NCBI GenBank assembly: GCA_025980505.1
Contig: JAICXI010000062.1
Location: 1 to 7,869, forward strand
Source of the DNA: a bacterium
GTDB lineage: Bacteria > Oederibacteriota > Muellerivitia > Muellerivitales > Muellerivitaceae
Reading direction: 5' to 3'
DNA: 7,869 nt
The notes beneath the pieces were generated by a model. That model saw only the letters and a list, made by a program, of their open reading frames with translations, searched no databases and was not told the origin of the DNA. This document shows, one piece after another, positions 1 through 5,988 of the stretch; the first letter of the stretch is position 1; each line of letters starts with the position of its first letter. A program made the position numbers and the translations under genes.

Positions 1-437
1 CCATCGGCGGGGGGGGGCGCTACGACGGACTGACCGAGAAGCTGGGGGGGCCCAAGGGCACCCCGGCCGTGGGGATTTCCCTGGGTTTCGAGCGCATCCT
101 TATGCTCCTGATGGAAAAGGCCAAGGCGAAGGCCCGGGCCCATACGTCCCGTGTTTTCATCGCCAATAACGGGCGGTCCGAGAAGGAGATATTGGCCCTG
201 GCGGAGCAACTGCGCTCCGGGGGCATCCAGGTGGAAGCGTCCCTGGATAACAGGAAGCTGGGCCAGCAATTGGAGGCGGCCCAGAAGAATGGCATCGAAT
301 ACGCCATCGTGGATTTCCAGTCCGGAGGCATCAAGTCCTACAAGGTCCGGCGGCTTTCCACGCGCGAGGACCGGGAGATGCCCCTGGCCGAGCTTTTCGA
401 CGTCATGAAACGGCTGTCGGGGGGCGTGGAGGATTAA
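1..437 (+). CDS. hisS: Histidyl-tRNA synthetase, C-terminal part (5' end outside window)
   Basis: This cytoplasmic class II synthetase attaches histidine to tRNA-His. The window opens in frame 3 with 144 residues before the TAA stop. The first residues read IGGGGRYDGL, the family's glycine-rich histidine/ATP-binding loop. About 20 residues later comes class II motif 3, AVGISLGFERIL, whose arginine contacts ATP. The remaining ~100 residues form the alpha/beta anticodon-binding domain, recognisable from the run around LGQQLEAAQKNGIEYAIV. The catalytic core with motifs 1 and 2 lies upstream, outside the window. No frameshift is visible, despite a nine-base G run at positions 9-17 that could be error-prone in sequencing. 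An intrinsic terminator follows 40 nt after the stop. aspS lies downstream on the same strand, a neighbourhood seen in many bacteria. Identity is very secure because both signature motifs and the C-terminal domain are present in order. Confidence 0.95.
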   Translation, partial: IGGGGRYDGLTEKLGGPKGTPAVGISLGFERILMLLMEKAKAKARAHTSRVFIANNGRSEKEILALAEQLRSGGIQVEASLDNRKLGQQLEAAQKNGIEYAIVDFQSGGIKSYKVRRLSTREDREMPLAELFDVMKRLSGGVED

Positions 438-446
438 ATCGGGGTA

Positions 447-474
447 TTGAGCGGTTAAAAAGTTGTGTTATCAT
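447..474 (+). promoter_or_regulatory. Possible sigma70-type promoter before aspS
   Basis: TTGAGC at 447-452 and TATCAT at 469-474 are separated by 16 nt, matching the consensus hexamers at 4 of 6 and 5 of 6 positions. Transcription would start near 481, inside the left arm of the hisS terminator. The new RNA would therefore lack part of that hairpin and would not be terminated by it. This is an inference from hexamer matches only. The aspS promoter could instead lie inside the repeat at 521-645. Confidence 0.3.
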
Positions 475-476
475 AC

Positions 477-502
477 GGCTCCTTTTTAGGGGCCTTTTTT
501 GT
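477..502 (+). terminator. Intrinsic terminator after hisS
   Basis: GGCTCC (477-482) pairs with GGGGCC (489-494), including one T-G pair, around a six-base loop. Six Ts follow immediately at 495-500. It lies 40 nt after the hisS stop codon, which is the expected place. It implies that most hisS transcripts end before aspS. Confidence 0.75.
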
Positions 503-520
503 TATCAGGATTTTTTGTAC

Positions 521-645
521 GTCATTGCGAGCCGCGGCGTTTGCGGCGAAGCAGCCCGAGTTCAGGGGTGGTTTGCCGGGATTTTAAAACCGGGGTTGCT
601 TCGTCATGGTCGTCCCCCAATTCGGGGGACATTCCTCGAAATGAC
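521..645. repeat. Palindromic intergenic repeat element, copy 1 (MITE-like)
   Basis: A 125-bp element is bounded by imperfect terminal inverted repeats: GTCATTGCGAG (521-531) against CTCGAAATGAC (635-645), matching at 10 of 11 positions. Inside it are several hairpins. GCCGC/GCGGC lies at 531-535 and 543-547. GAAGCAGCCC (548-557) pairs with GGGTTGCTTC (593-602). GGTTT/AAACC lies at 570-574 and 587-591. GTCCCCC/GGGGGAC at 612-618 and 624-630 is a perfect 7-bp stem with a five-base loop. Its first 54 bases align without gaps to 5676-5729 with 46 identities. No coding potential or clear target-site duplication is seen. It fills most of the hisS-aspS gap and ends 26 bp before the aspS start. From memory, repeats with ends like GTCATTGCGAG are common in intergenic regions of several bacterial groups. 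No search was run. Confidence 0.7.
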
Positions 646-671
646 AGTCATCAAAAAAATGGGGATTCCAA

Positions 672-2462
672 ATGAGCGAAATGCTCGGCGGCTGGAAAAG
701 ATCACACAAATGCGGCGACCTGAGGGCTTCCGACGTGGGCAAGACCGTCCTGCTCATGGGATGGGTGCACCATCGCCGGGACCACGGCGGGCTGGTGTTC
801 GTGGACTTGCGCGACCGTTACGGCGTGACCCAGGTGGTCTTCGACCCCCAATTGGCCGACAAGGTCCATAAGCAATCCCACTTGATCCGCAGCGAATGGG
901 TGCTGGCGGTCAAGGGCGAAGTCACCCTGCGCCCGGAGGGAACCGCCAATGGCAAGATCCCAACGGGTGAAGTGGAAATCCGCTGTTCGGAAGTGAAGGT
1001 CCTGAACGAATCCCTGACCCCCGTTTTTCCCATTGAGGATGACGTTGACGTGGCCGAAGAAACCCGCATGGAATACCGCTACCTCGACCTGAGGCGCGAA
1101 TCCATGAAGGGCAAGCTGATCGCCCGCCACAAGATGTCCATGGCCGCGCGCAATTACATGAGCGACGAGGGGTTCCTGGAAATTGAGACGCCCATCCTCA
1201 TCAAGAACACCCCGGAAGGGTCCCGCGAATACGTGGTGCCCAGCCGCGTCAACCCGGGGAAGTTTTTCGTGCTCCCCCAAAGCCCCCAGCAATTGAAGCA
1301 GACCTGCATGATCGCGGGACTGGACAAGTATTTCCAGGTCGCCAAGTGCTTCCGGGACGAGGACCTCCGCGCCGACCGGCAACCCGAGTTCACCCAGATC
1401 GACTGGGAAATGTCCTTCATCGACGAGGAGGATATCTACCGGGTCGGGGAAGGGCTGATGAAGGCCATCTTCAAGGGCGCCTTGGGCGAGGATTTGAAGA
1501 CCCCCTTCCCGCGCTTGACCTATGCCGAAGCGGTCGGGCGCTATGGAAACGACAAGCCGGACCTGTGGTTCGACCTGCCGCTGGTGGACGTCGGCGCCAT
1601 CGCGGCCAGGTCCGACTTCAAGGTTTTTAAGGATGTGATCGCCCGCGGCGGCGCGGTGAAAGCCCTCAACGCCAAGGGCTGCGCGGATTTTTCCCGCAAG
1701 GACCTGGACGACCTGACGGCCTTTGTCGGGAAGTACGGCGCCAAGGGCATGGCCTGGTTCAAGGTGAAGGACGGGAAACTGGATTCCAACATCACCAAGT
1801 ATTTCCCCCCGGAAGTGCAAACCGGGCTATTGGGCGCCCTCAAGGGCGAAGAGGGGGACTTGTTGCTTTTCGGGGCGGACCAGCTCACCACCGTCAACGA
1901 GTCCCTGGGGGCCTTGCGGGTGGAAATCGCCCGCCGCAAGGGCATGATCGAGAAGGGGCCCAAGTGGGCTTTCACCTGGGTGACGGATTTTCCCATGTTC
2001 GGGAAGGACGAAAAGGGAAGGCTTTATTCCATGAACCACCCCTTCACCGCGCCTCGTGAGAAGGATTTGCCGCTTTTGGATTCGGACCCCACCCAGGCCA
2101 TCGCCCGGGCTTACGACATGGTCTTGAACGGTTTCGAATTGGGGAGCGGCACCATCCGCATCCATGATTCGGCCCTCCAATCCAAGATATTCAGCCTGCT
2201 GGATATCTCGAAGGAAAAGGCGCAGGAACGCTTCGGGTTCCTTCTCAAGGCCCTGACCTACGGCGCCCCGCCCCACGGCGGCATGGCCGTTGGATTGGAC
2301 CGAATCGCCATGCTCCTGACCGGCGCCCCCAATATCCGCGACGTCATCGCCTTCCCCAAGACCGCCAAGGCCACGGACCTGATGACGGGCTCCCCCTCGG
2401 AGATCGACGAGGACCTGATGAAGGAGCTCAAGATCAGGATCGAGCTGGAAGACCTGGCTTGA
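672..2462 (+). CDS. aspS: Aspartyl-tRNA synthetase, bacterial type, probably non-discriminating (aspartate--tRNA(Asp/Asn) ligase)
   Basis: A 596-residue cytoplasmic class II synthetase that charges tRNA with aspartate; bacterial AspRS enzymes are about 590 residues. An N-terminal OB-fold anticodon-binding domain spans roughly residues 13-120 (CGDLRASDVGK, then GWVHHRRDHGG). The catalytic domain follows, with the QSPQQLKQ segment, motif 2 FRDEDLRADRQPEFTQID at about 227-244 and motif 3 GMAVGLDRIAML at about 537-548. Between motifs 2 and 3 sits the bacterial GAD insertion (about 300-430). His38 in RRDHGG and Gly90 in RPEG match non-discriminating enzymes such as that of Pseudomonas aeruginosa. 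Discriminating E. coli AspRS has Leu at the first position. If the same rule applies, this enzyme also makes Asp-tRNA(Asn), which GatCAB would amidate; no gat genes are in the window. The ATG at 672 is supported by GGGGA at 661-665. The reading frame is intact. Confidence 0.97.
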   Translation: MSEMLGGWKRSHKCGDLRASDVGKTVLLMGWVHHRRDHGGLVFVDLRDRYGVTQVVFDPQLADKVHKQSHLIRSEWVLAVKGEVTLRPEGTANGKIPTGEVEIRCSEVKVLNESLTPVFPIEDDVDVAEETRMEYRYLDLRRESMKGKLIARHKMSMAARNYMSDEGFLEIETPILIKNTPEGSREYVVPSRVNPGKFFVLPQSPQQLKQTCMIAGLDKYFQVAKCFRDEDLRADRQPEFTQIDWEMSFIDEEDIYRVGEGLMKAIFKGALGEDLKTPFPRLTYAEAVGRYGNDKPDLWFDLPLVDVGAIAARSDFKVFKDVIARGGAVKALNAKGCADFSRKDLDDLTAFVGKYGAKGMAWFKVKDGKLDSNITKYFPPEVQTGLLGALKGEEGDLLLFGADQLTTVNESLGALRVEIARRKGMIEKGPKWAFTWVTDFPMFGKDEKGRLYSMNHPFTAPREKDLPLLDSDPTQAIARAYDMVLNGFELGSGTIRIHDSALQSKIFSLLDISKEKAQERFGFLLKALTYGAPPHGGMAVGLDRIAMLLTGAPNIRDVIAFPKTAKATDLMTGSPSEIDEDLMKELKIRIELEDLA

Positions 2463-2482
2463 GCCTCCGGGATGGAGGGGCA

Positions 2483-2536
2483 GGAAGCTTCCGGCCCGGT
2501 TTGCTATAATGGATCAACTCAAGTCGGGGACCGGGC
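2483..2536. promoter_or_regulatory. Two dyads around the 2505-2510 promoter (possible operator)
   Basis: GGAAGCTTCC (2483-2492) is a perfect 10-bp palindrome lying where a -35 element would be. GCCCGGT (2494-2500) and ACCGGGC (2530-2536) form a perfect 7-bp inverted repeat that brackets the -10 box and start site and ends at the base before the ATG. The positions suit a repressor site or a leader hairpin. No regulator is known, so function is inference, and in GC-rich DNA one such match could be chance. Confidence 0.35.
2502..2510 (+). promoter_or_regulatory. Extended -10 promoter for the small-protein/nucleotidyltransferase pair
   Basis: TGCTATAAT combines a perfect TATAAT hexamer (2505-2510) with an upstream TG, the extended -10 form that can work without a good -35. 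No -35 match is present 17 nt upstream. Transcription would start near 2517, leaving a leader of about 20 nt before the ATG at 2537. A perfect TATAAT in GC-rich sequence, between two genes, is good but not decisive evidence. Confidence 0.55.
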
Positions 2537-2722
2537 ATGAATCGGAAGGTCGTTCGAAAACTGAAACTGGGGGAGGAATCCCCCAAAGACGATTTGGCCC
2601 ATTGGCTGAGCCGTCCTCCCGAGGAACGCATCGAAGCGGTCGAGATGTTGCGGAGGCAATTTTATGGAAGTGTTTCCCGACTGGAAGGAATTGTTCGGAT
2701 TATTAAACAGCCGAAAGGTTGA
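2537..2722 (+). CDS. Small uncharacterised protein, partner of the nucleotidyltransferase
   Basis: This 61-residue protein has no signal peptide or membrane segment. The N-terminus is basic (MNRKVVRKLK). A middle segment, about 22-41, reads HWLSRPPEERIEAVEMLRRQ and looks like a charged helix. The tail is RLEGIVRIIKQ. From memory, small proteins with a PPEERIEA..LRRQ(Y/F)YG core and a basic hydrophobic tail are often encoded just before nucleotidyltransferases like the next gene; I know of no assigned function. The ATG at 2537 has GGGGA at 2526-2530 and sits downstream of the promoter at 2502-2510. Its last 19 codons overlap the next gene in another frame, which implies tight co-expression. 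An antitoxin-like or regulatory partner role is plausible but inferred. The reading is supported by this arrangement rather than by length alone. Confidence 0.7.
   Translation: MNRKVVRKLKLGEESPKDDLAHWLSRPPEERIEAVEMLRRQFYGSVSRLEGIVRIIKQPKG
2652..2656 (+). promoter_or_regulatory. Ribosome binding site of the nucleotidyltransferase, inside the upstream gene
   Basis: GGAGG lies seven bases before the ATG at 2664, a near-ideal Shine-Dalgarno. It is embedded in codons of the preceding small gene. It decides the start of the nucleotidyltransferase and shows that the 59-nt overlap is real. Confidence 0.65.
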
Positions 2723-3110
2723 ATGTATCATCGTCGGTTCCTACGCCCTGGCCTTCCACGGCGCCCCCCGCGCCACGGGCGATATCGAGATTTACGTCCG
2801 GCCCGACCGGGATAACGCCAGGCGGATTCTGGAAGTCCTGAAGGATTTCGGTTTTTCCTCCCTCGATCTCGCCGAGAGCGATTTCCTTTCCCCCGGCCAA
2901 ATCATCCAACTCGGAAATCCGCCCGCCCGCGTGGATTTCTTAACGCCCATTTCGGGCGTCACTTGGGACCAGGCTTATTCCGGAAAGGCGGCGGGCAGGT
3001 ACGGAGACGTCCCGGTGTATTACCTCGGCCTTGCCGAATACAAGGCGAATATAAGGGTGAGCGGACGCATGAAGGATCTGGCCGATTTAGAGGCGCTGGG
3101 AGAAGAATGA
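2664..3110 (+). CDS. Small nucleotidyltransferase-fold protein (polymerase beta superfamily), probable NMP-transferring enzyme
   Basis: A complete 148-residue soluble protein. Residues 20-45 carry the superfamily signature: a hydrophobic strand, GSYALAFHG (Gly25-Ser26), then D40-x-E42 in the next strand. RVDFLT places a third acidic residue at Asp91. These carboxylates would bind two metal ions for nucleotide transfer. The usual signature is D-x-D, so Glu42 is a conservative variant. The C-terminus GRMKDLADLEALGEE resembles the KDxxDLEAL tail of this group. The family is broadly annotated as nucleotidyltransferase (DUF6036/AbiEii-like neighbourhood), with mostly unknown substrates. Relatives such as MNT, MenT and AbiEii modify tRNA or proteins, often as toxin or antitoxin components. 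Substrate and toxin status here are not shown by sequence. The gene overlaps the preceding small gene by 59 nt and has its own strong Shine-Dalgarno. aspS upstream is unrelated in function. Confidence 0.85.
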   Translation: MEVFPDWKELFGLLNSRKVECIIVGSYALAFHGAPRATGDIEIYVRPDRDNARRILEVLKDFGFSSLDLAESDFLSPGQIIQLGNPPARVDFLTPISGVTWDQAYSGKAAGRYGDVPVYYLGLAEYKANIRVSGRMKDLADLEALGEE

Positions 3111-3243
3111 GCTTGTGGCTTTAAGAACCCGCGCCGATGGAGGCCTTGTTTCTTTCCCTTGGGTGCCGGGTGGAAATTTTGTCATCGATCGGCTTTTTCG
3201 CGCTTCGGCGGACCTTTGGGGGAGATAAACTGGAACCCGCCGC

Positions 3244-5430
3244 TCAAACCTTGCTTTTGAGCCGGTAAAGTTCGCAAAGGTAGGGCTTTTTCGGGTTTCG
3301 GAACGGCTTGGGCAGCCAGCCCTCCTTCATCAGCTTTTTTCCTGAAAACCCGGTTTTCACGCCTTGAACTTTATAGGCCTTGGCGGGGTCCAGGCCTTGG
3401 AGCCGCACGGGCTTGGCCTTCACGCCTTTTTTCCAGGGCTTGACCTGGAACACGAAAAGCAGGGCTTCCTCCTTCCTGTCGTCCACGAACATCCAGGCGG
3501 TGCGGTCCGAGTCATAGGGGCTCTCGAGGCGGTGGAAGTCCCCGAACTGCACCAGCGGCCGGATCTCCTTGTAAAGCCGGACGTAACCGGCGACTTCCTC
3601 CCGTTCGCCCGCGCTCCACTTGGAGATGTCCACTTCCAGGCCGAAGTTGCCCGACAGGGCCACCAGGGCCCGCCACTTGAGCGGGGTCCCGCGCTTGGTG
3701 ATGTGGTTGGGCGAGGCCGCGATGTGGGCGCCCTGGGCGATGGGCGGGTAGGCGAAACTGGTGCCGTACTGGATGAACAGGCGGTCCAACCCGTCCGAAT
3801 TGTCCGAGGTCCAAATCTGGGGATGGTAGCTCAAGAGCCCCAGGTCGAAACGCCCGCCGCCGCCCGCGCAACCCTCGAAAAGGATGTGGGGGAACCTTTG
3901 GTTGAAGCGCCCCATCAGGTCGTAGACGCCCAGCATGTAGCGGTGGGAAAGCTCCATTTGGCGTCCGGGCGGCAGGGCCTCGTTGCCCACCTCGAAGAGG
4001 GACCGGTTCATGTCCCATTTCACGTAATCCACCTGGGCCTCCTCCAGCACCTTCCCGATGGTTTCCAGCAGGTGATCCCGGATTTCGGGACGGCTCATGT
4101 CCAGCACCAGCTGGCTGCGGGAGGTCTTGCGTTCCCGCCCGGGCACGTGCAGGCACCAGTCGGGGTGGGCTTCGTAAAGCCGGCTGCGGGGCGAGATCAT
4201 TTCGGGCTCGATCCAAAGGCCGAATTTCAGGCCCAGGGCGTGGATGTCGCCGGACAGGCCTTTCAAGCCTTTCGGCAGCTTTTTCGCGTTTTCGAACCAG
4301 TCGCCCAGTGAGCGGTCGTCGCCGTCCCTTTCGCCGAACCAGCCGTCGTCCAACACCACCGTTTCCACGCCCGCTTCCTTGCCGGCTTCGGCGATGCGCA
4401 GGATGTCGCCCTGGTTGAAGTCGAAGTAGGTGGCTTCCCAGTTGTTGATGAGGGTGGGCCGGGCCCGGTCGCGCCAGCGGCCCCGGGCCACCCGTTCGCG
4501 GGCGAAGCGGTGGTAGGATCGGCTCAAGGGGCCGAAGCCGCACCCCGAATAAGCCATGACGCACTCGGGGGTGACGAAGGTCTCGCCGGGTTCCAGCCGC
4601 CACTTGAAGTCGAAATCGTTCAAGCCCGCGTGGAACCGGAGCCATCCCGTGCGGTGCACCTCGGCTTCCATGGCCCAGTTGCCGCTGTAGGCCAGGGCGA
4701 ATCCGTAAACCTCGCCCCTCCGCTCGTCCGCTTCACCCCGGGTGACCATGGCAAAGGGGTTCATGTCGTGGGAGGAAATGCCGCGGCGGCTTTCCAGGCG
4801 GGTCAGGCCCTGCAGGAGGGGCCCTTGCTGCATGCGGCGTTCGTTGGCCCAGCCGCCGGGGAACCGCACCAGGCGGTAATCGCCGGCGGGGAAGTCCAGG
4901 CCGGCGCTCATGAGCTTGAGGATGTGGAGGGGGCCGCCGCCCCGGTTCCTCAGGACGTTCCGGCGCACCAGGATGTTCCGGCGGGGGTAAAGGCTGTAAT
5001 GGAGTTCCAGTTCCAGGTTCTTCAACCGGTCGAAAAGCAGCAGCTTGAGCGTTTGGGCTTCGTCCCCCTCTTCGGCGTAAGACGAGGGGAGGGGGGTGAA
5101 ATCGGGCTTGCCCGGGACGATCTCATGGCCGGCATAAACGAACTCGCTGACGCGGGAACCGTCGGTTTGCTCCAGGTGGTAGGCGGGGGCCCGCAGGTCG
5201 TTGTGCCCGAAGTCGGGGAACTCCCGGCGTTGGTGCTCCATCGTCACGTGGGGGCTTGTTTCCGAAGACCGGGTCCGCCAATCCACCAGCAGGTTCATCA
5301 AGGGATCGGCGGCAAGGGGGGCACCCCAATGCAGGTGGTGGGGGTCGCCTTGGGGGGAAAGGCCCAGCAGGTAGGAGAATCCGTCCCCTTCCAGGAGGAA
5401 GTAGCGTTGGTCTTCGTTGAAGAGGATCAT
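3244..5430 (-). CDS. Alpha-galactosidase, glycoside hydrolase family 36
   Basis: A complete 728-residue enzyme that hydrolyses terminal alpha-1,6-galactosyl groups, as in melibiose and raffinose, with retention of configuration. It has no signal peptide, so it is likely cytoplasmic. Residues 1 to about 315 are the N-terminal beta-sandwich. The (beta/alpha)8 barrel follows, with NNWEATYFDF (329-338), VLDDGWFG (359-366, aspartates binding galactose), GLWIEPEMIS (404-413), YVKWDMNR with the nucleophile Asp473, FEGCAGGGGRFDLGLL (518-533) and WTSDNSDGLDRL with acid/base Asp543. The 70-residue spacing of nucleophile and acid/base equals that of characterised enzymes (Asp478/Asp548). The last ~90 residues form the C-terminal beta domain. 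Length fits bacterial GH36 enzymes of about 720-750 residues. No transporter or sugar regulator is adjacent. The ATG at 5430 fits the family N-terminus, but no Shine-Dalgarno precedes it. Called galA, rafA or agaB in different species, so no symbol is given. Confidence 0.96.
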   Translation of the reverse strand: MILFNEDQRYFLLEGDGFSYLLGLSPQGDPHHLHWGAPLAADPLMNLLVDWRTRSSETSPHVTMEHQRREFPDFGHNDLRAPAYHLEQTDGSRVSEFVYAGHEIVPGKPDFTPLPSSYAEEGDEAQTLKLLLFDRLKNLELELHYSLYPRRNILVRRNVLRNRGGGPLHILKLMSAGLDFPAGDYRLVRFPGGWANERRMQQGPLLQGLTRLESRRGISSHDMNPFAMVTRGEADERRGEVYGFALAYSGNWAMEAEVHRTGWLRFHAGLNDFDFKWRLEPGETFVTPECVMAYSGCGFGPLSRSYHRFARERVARGRWRDRARPTLINNWEATYFDFNQGDILRIAEAGKEAGVETVVLDDGWFGERDGDDRSLGDWFENAKKLPKGLKGLSGDIHALGLKFGLWIEPEMISPRSRLYEAHPDWCLHVPGRERKTSRSQLVLDMSRPEIRDHLLETIGKVLEEAQVDYVKWDMNRSLFEVGNEALPPGRQMELSHRYMLGVYDLMGRFNQRFPHILFEGCAGGGGRFDLGLLSYHPQIWTSDNSDGLDRLFIQYGTSFAYPPIAQGAHIAASPNHITKRGTPLKWRALVALSGNFGLEVDISKWSAGEREEVAGYVRLYKEIRPLVQFGDFHRLESPYDSDRTAWMFVDDRKEEALLFVFQVKPWKKGVKAKPVRLQGLDPAKAYKVQGVKTGFSGKKLMKEGWLPKPFRNPKKPYLCELYRLKSKV

Positions 5431-5459
5431 GGGGGTTCCGGGGGCGGAGGTTTAAAAGG

Positions 5460-5488
5460 ATTTTACAGCGAAGGGGCGGATGGCCCAA
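5460..5488 (-). promoter_or_regulatory. Possible promoter of the alpha-galactosidase gene
   Basis: Read on the minus strand, TTGGGC (plus-strand 5483-5488) and TAAAAT (5460-5465) are 17 nt apart. The -10 matches consensus at 5 of 6 positions and the -35 at 3 of 6. The leader would be about 20-25 nt. It is the best-spaced candidate seen upstream of this gene but remains weak. Confidence 0.3.
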
Positions 5489-5673
5489 GCAAGCTTTACG
5501 TCCGCCGGATTTTTTTCCCGATAAACCGGGGGAAAAGGGCCTGGGAAGGGGGCGGTGTCTTAGTAAGAAAAACCTAAAACCTTGCAAAGCCGAGCTTTGA
5601 CGTAGAAATTCACCCTTGGAAAAAGGGAGATATATGCTTAAGTTCCCGGATTTTCGATCGATGATTCGGTCAG

Positions 5674-5891
5674 CCGTCATTGCGAGCCTCGAAATTTGAG
5701 GCGAAGCAACCCAAGTTCATGGGTGGTTTTAAGCCTTTTCAGCCGATTCCTTATAACGGCCTATTTAAACGGATTCGACAAGCTCACCGCTGACTGGGAT
5801 GGCTGAGCCTTCGCCAAAGGCTACGGCCCACCCGTCGTCAATGGATTCCCCGGTCTGGCGTAGCTTTAGCGAAGCCGGATCGCAACGACGG
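5674..5891. repeat. Palindromic intergenic repeat element, copy 2, with nested inverted repeats
   Basis: The left 54 bases (5676-5729) are a gap-free homologue of 521-574. The ends form an imperfect terminal inverted repeat: CCGTCATTGCGAGCC (5674-5688) against GGATCGCAACGACGG (5877-5891), 13 of 15 matching. Hairpins inside include GCCTC/GAGGC (5686-5690, 5698-5702), ACCCA/TGGGT (5709-5713, 5720-5724) and CCGTCGT/ACGACGG (5832-5838, 5885-5891). The right half differs from copy 1, so the element is a mosaic, or two repeats have been joined. There is no coding content. Confidence 0.6.
5810..5873. repeat. Inverted repeat inside copy 2
   Basis: TTCGCCAAAGGCTAC (5810-5824) and GTAGCTTTAGCGAA (5860-5873) are inverted copies of one motif with one substitution and one single-base gap. 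They could form a stem-loop with a 35-base loop. They look like a second repeat type joined to the GTCATTGCGAG repeat. Confidence 0.55.
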
Positions 5892-5962
5892 AAAAATCAA
5901 GGAACTTAAAGATATAGCCCCGTTTTTCAAAGGCGGGCGATGCAAACTGAGCCTCATCCGGG

Positions 5963-5988
5963 TGCGGGGTTGCTTGACGCGCCCCGCA
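5963..5988. promoter_or_regulatory. Dyad centred on the -35 box of the lipoprotein promoter
   Basis: TGCGGGG (5963-5969) and CCCCGCA (5982-5988) form a perfect 7-bp inverted repeat whose 12-base spacer contains the -35 hexamer TTGACG. This is a typical position for a repressor operator. No candidate regulator is encoded in the window, and a GC-rich arm can arise by chance. Confidence 0.35.

Noticed and set aside
521..645. CRISPR array or tRNA in the structured intergenic DNA
   Set aside because: There are no regularly spaced direct repeats, and no cloverleaf, T-loop or anticodon arm could be found.
515..871. Plus-strand frame of 118 codons across repeat copy 1 and the aspS start
   Set aside because: It is composed of repeat DNA plus an out-of-frame reading of aspS; no protein features.
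702..1820. Long minus-strand reading frame of 372 codons opposite aspS
   Set aside because: It lies wholly antisense to a secure synthetase gene in GC-rich DNA, has no family resemblance, and is the usual shadow effect.
2464..2478. CCTCC/GGAGG hairpin after aspS as a terminator
   Set aside because: The stem is short and not followed by a T-run.
3242..3262. GCTCAAA/TTTGAGC hairpin at the alpha-galactosidase stop codon as a terminator
   Set aside because: A 7-bp stem exists, but no T-run follows on either strand and it overlaps the coding end.
3364..4311. Plus-strand frame of 315 codons opposite the alpha-galactosidase
   Set aside because: It is antisense to intact GH36 catalytic motifs; its composition is low-complexity Gly/Val/Leu/His-rich with no domain.
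4510..5577. Plus-strand frame of 355 codons across the alpha-galactosidase start
   Set aside because: It is mostly antisense to the real gene, and the extension past it has no recognisable protein features.
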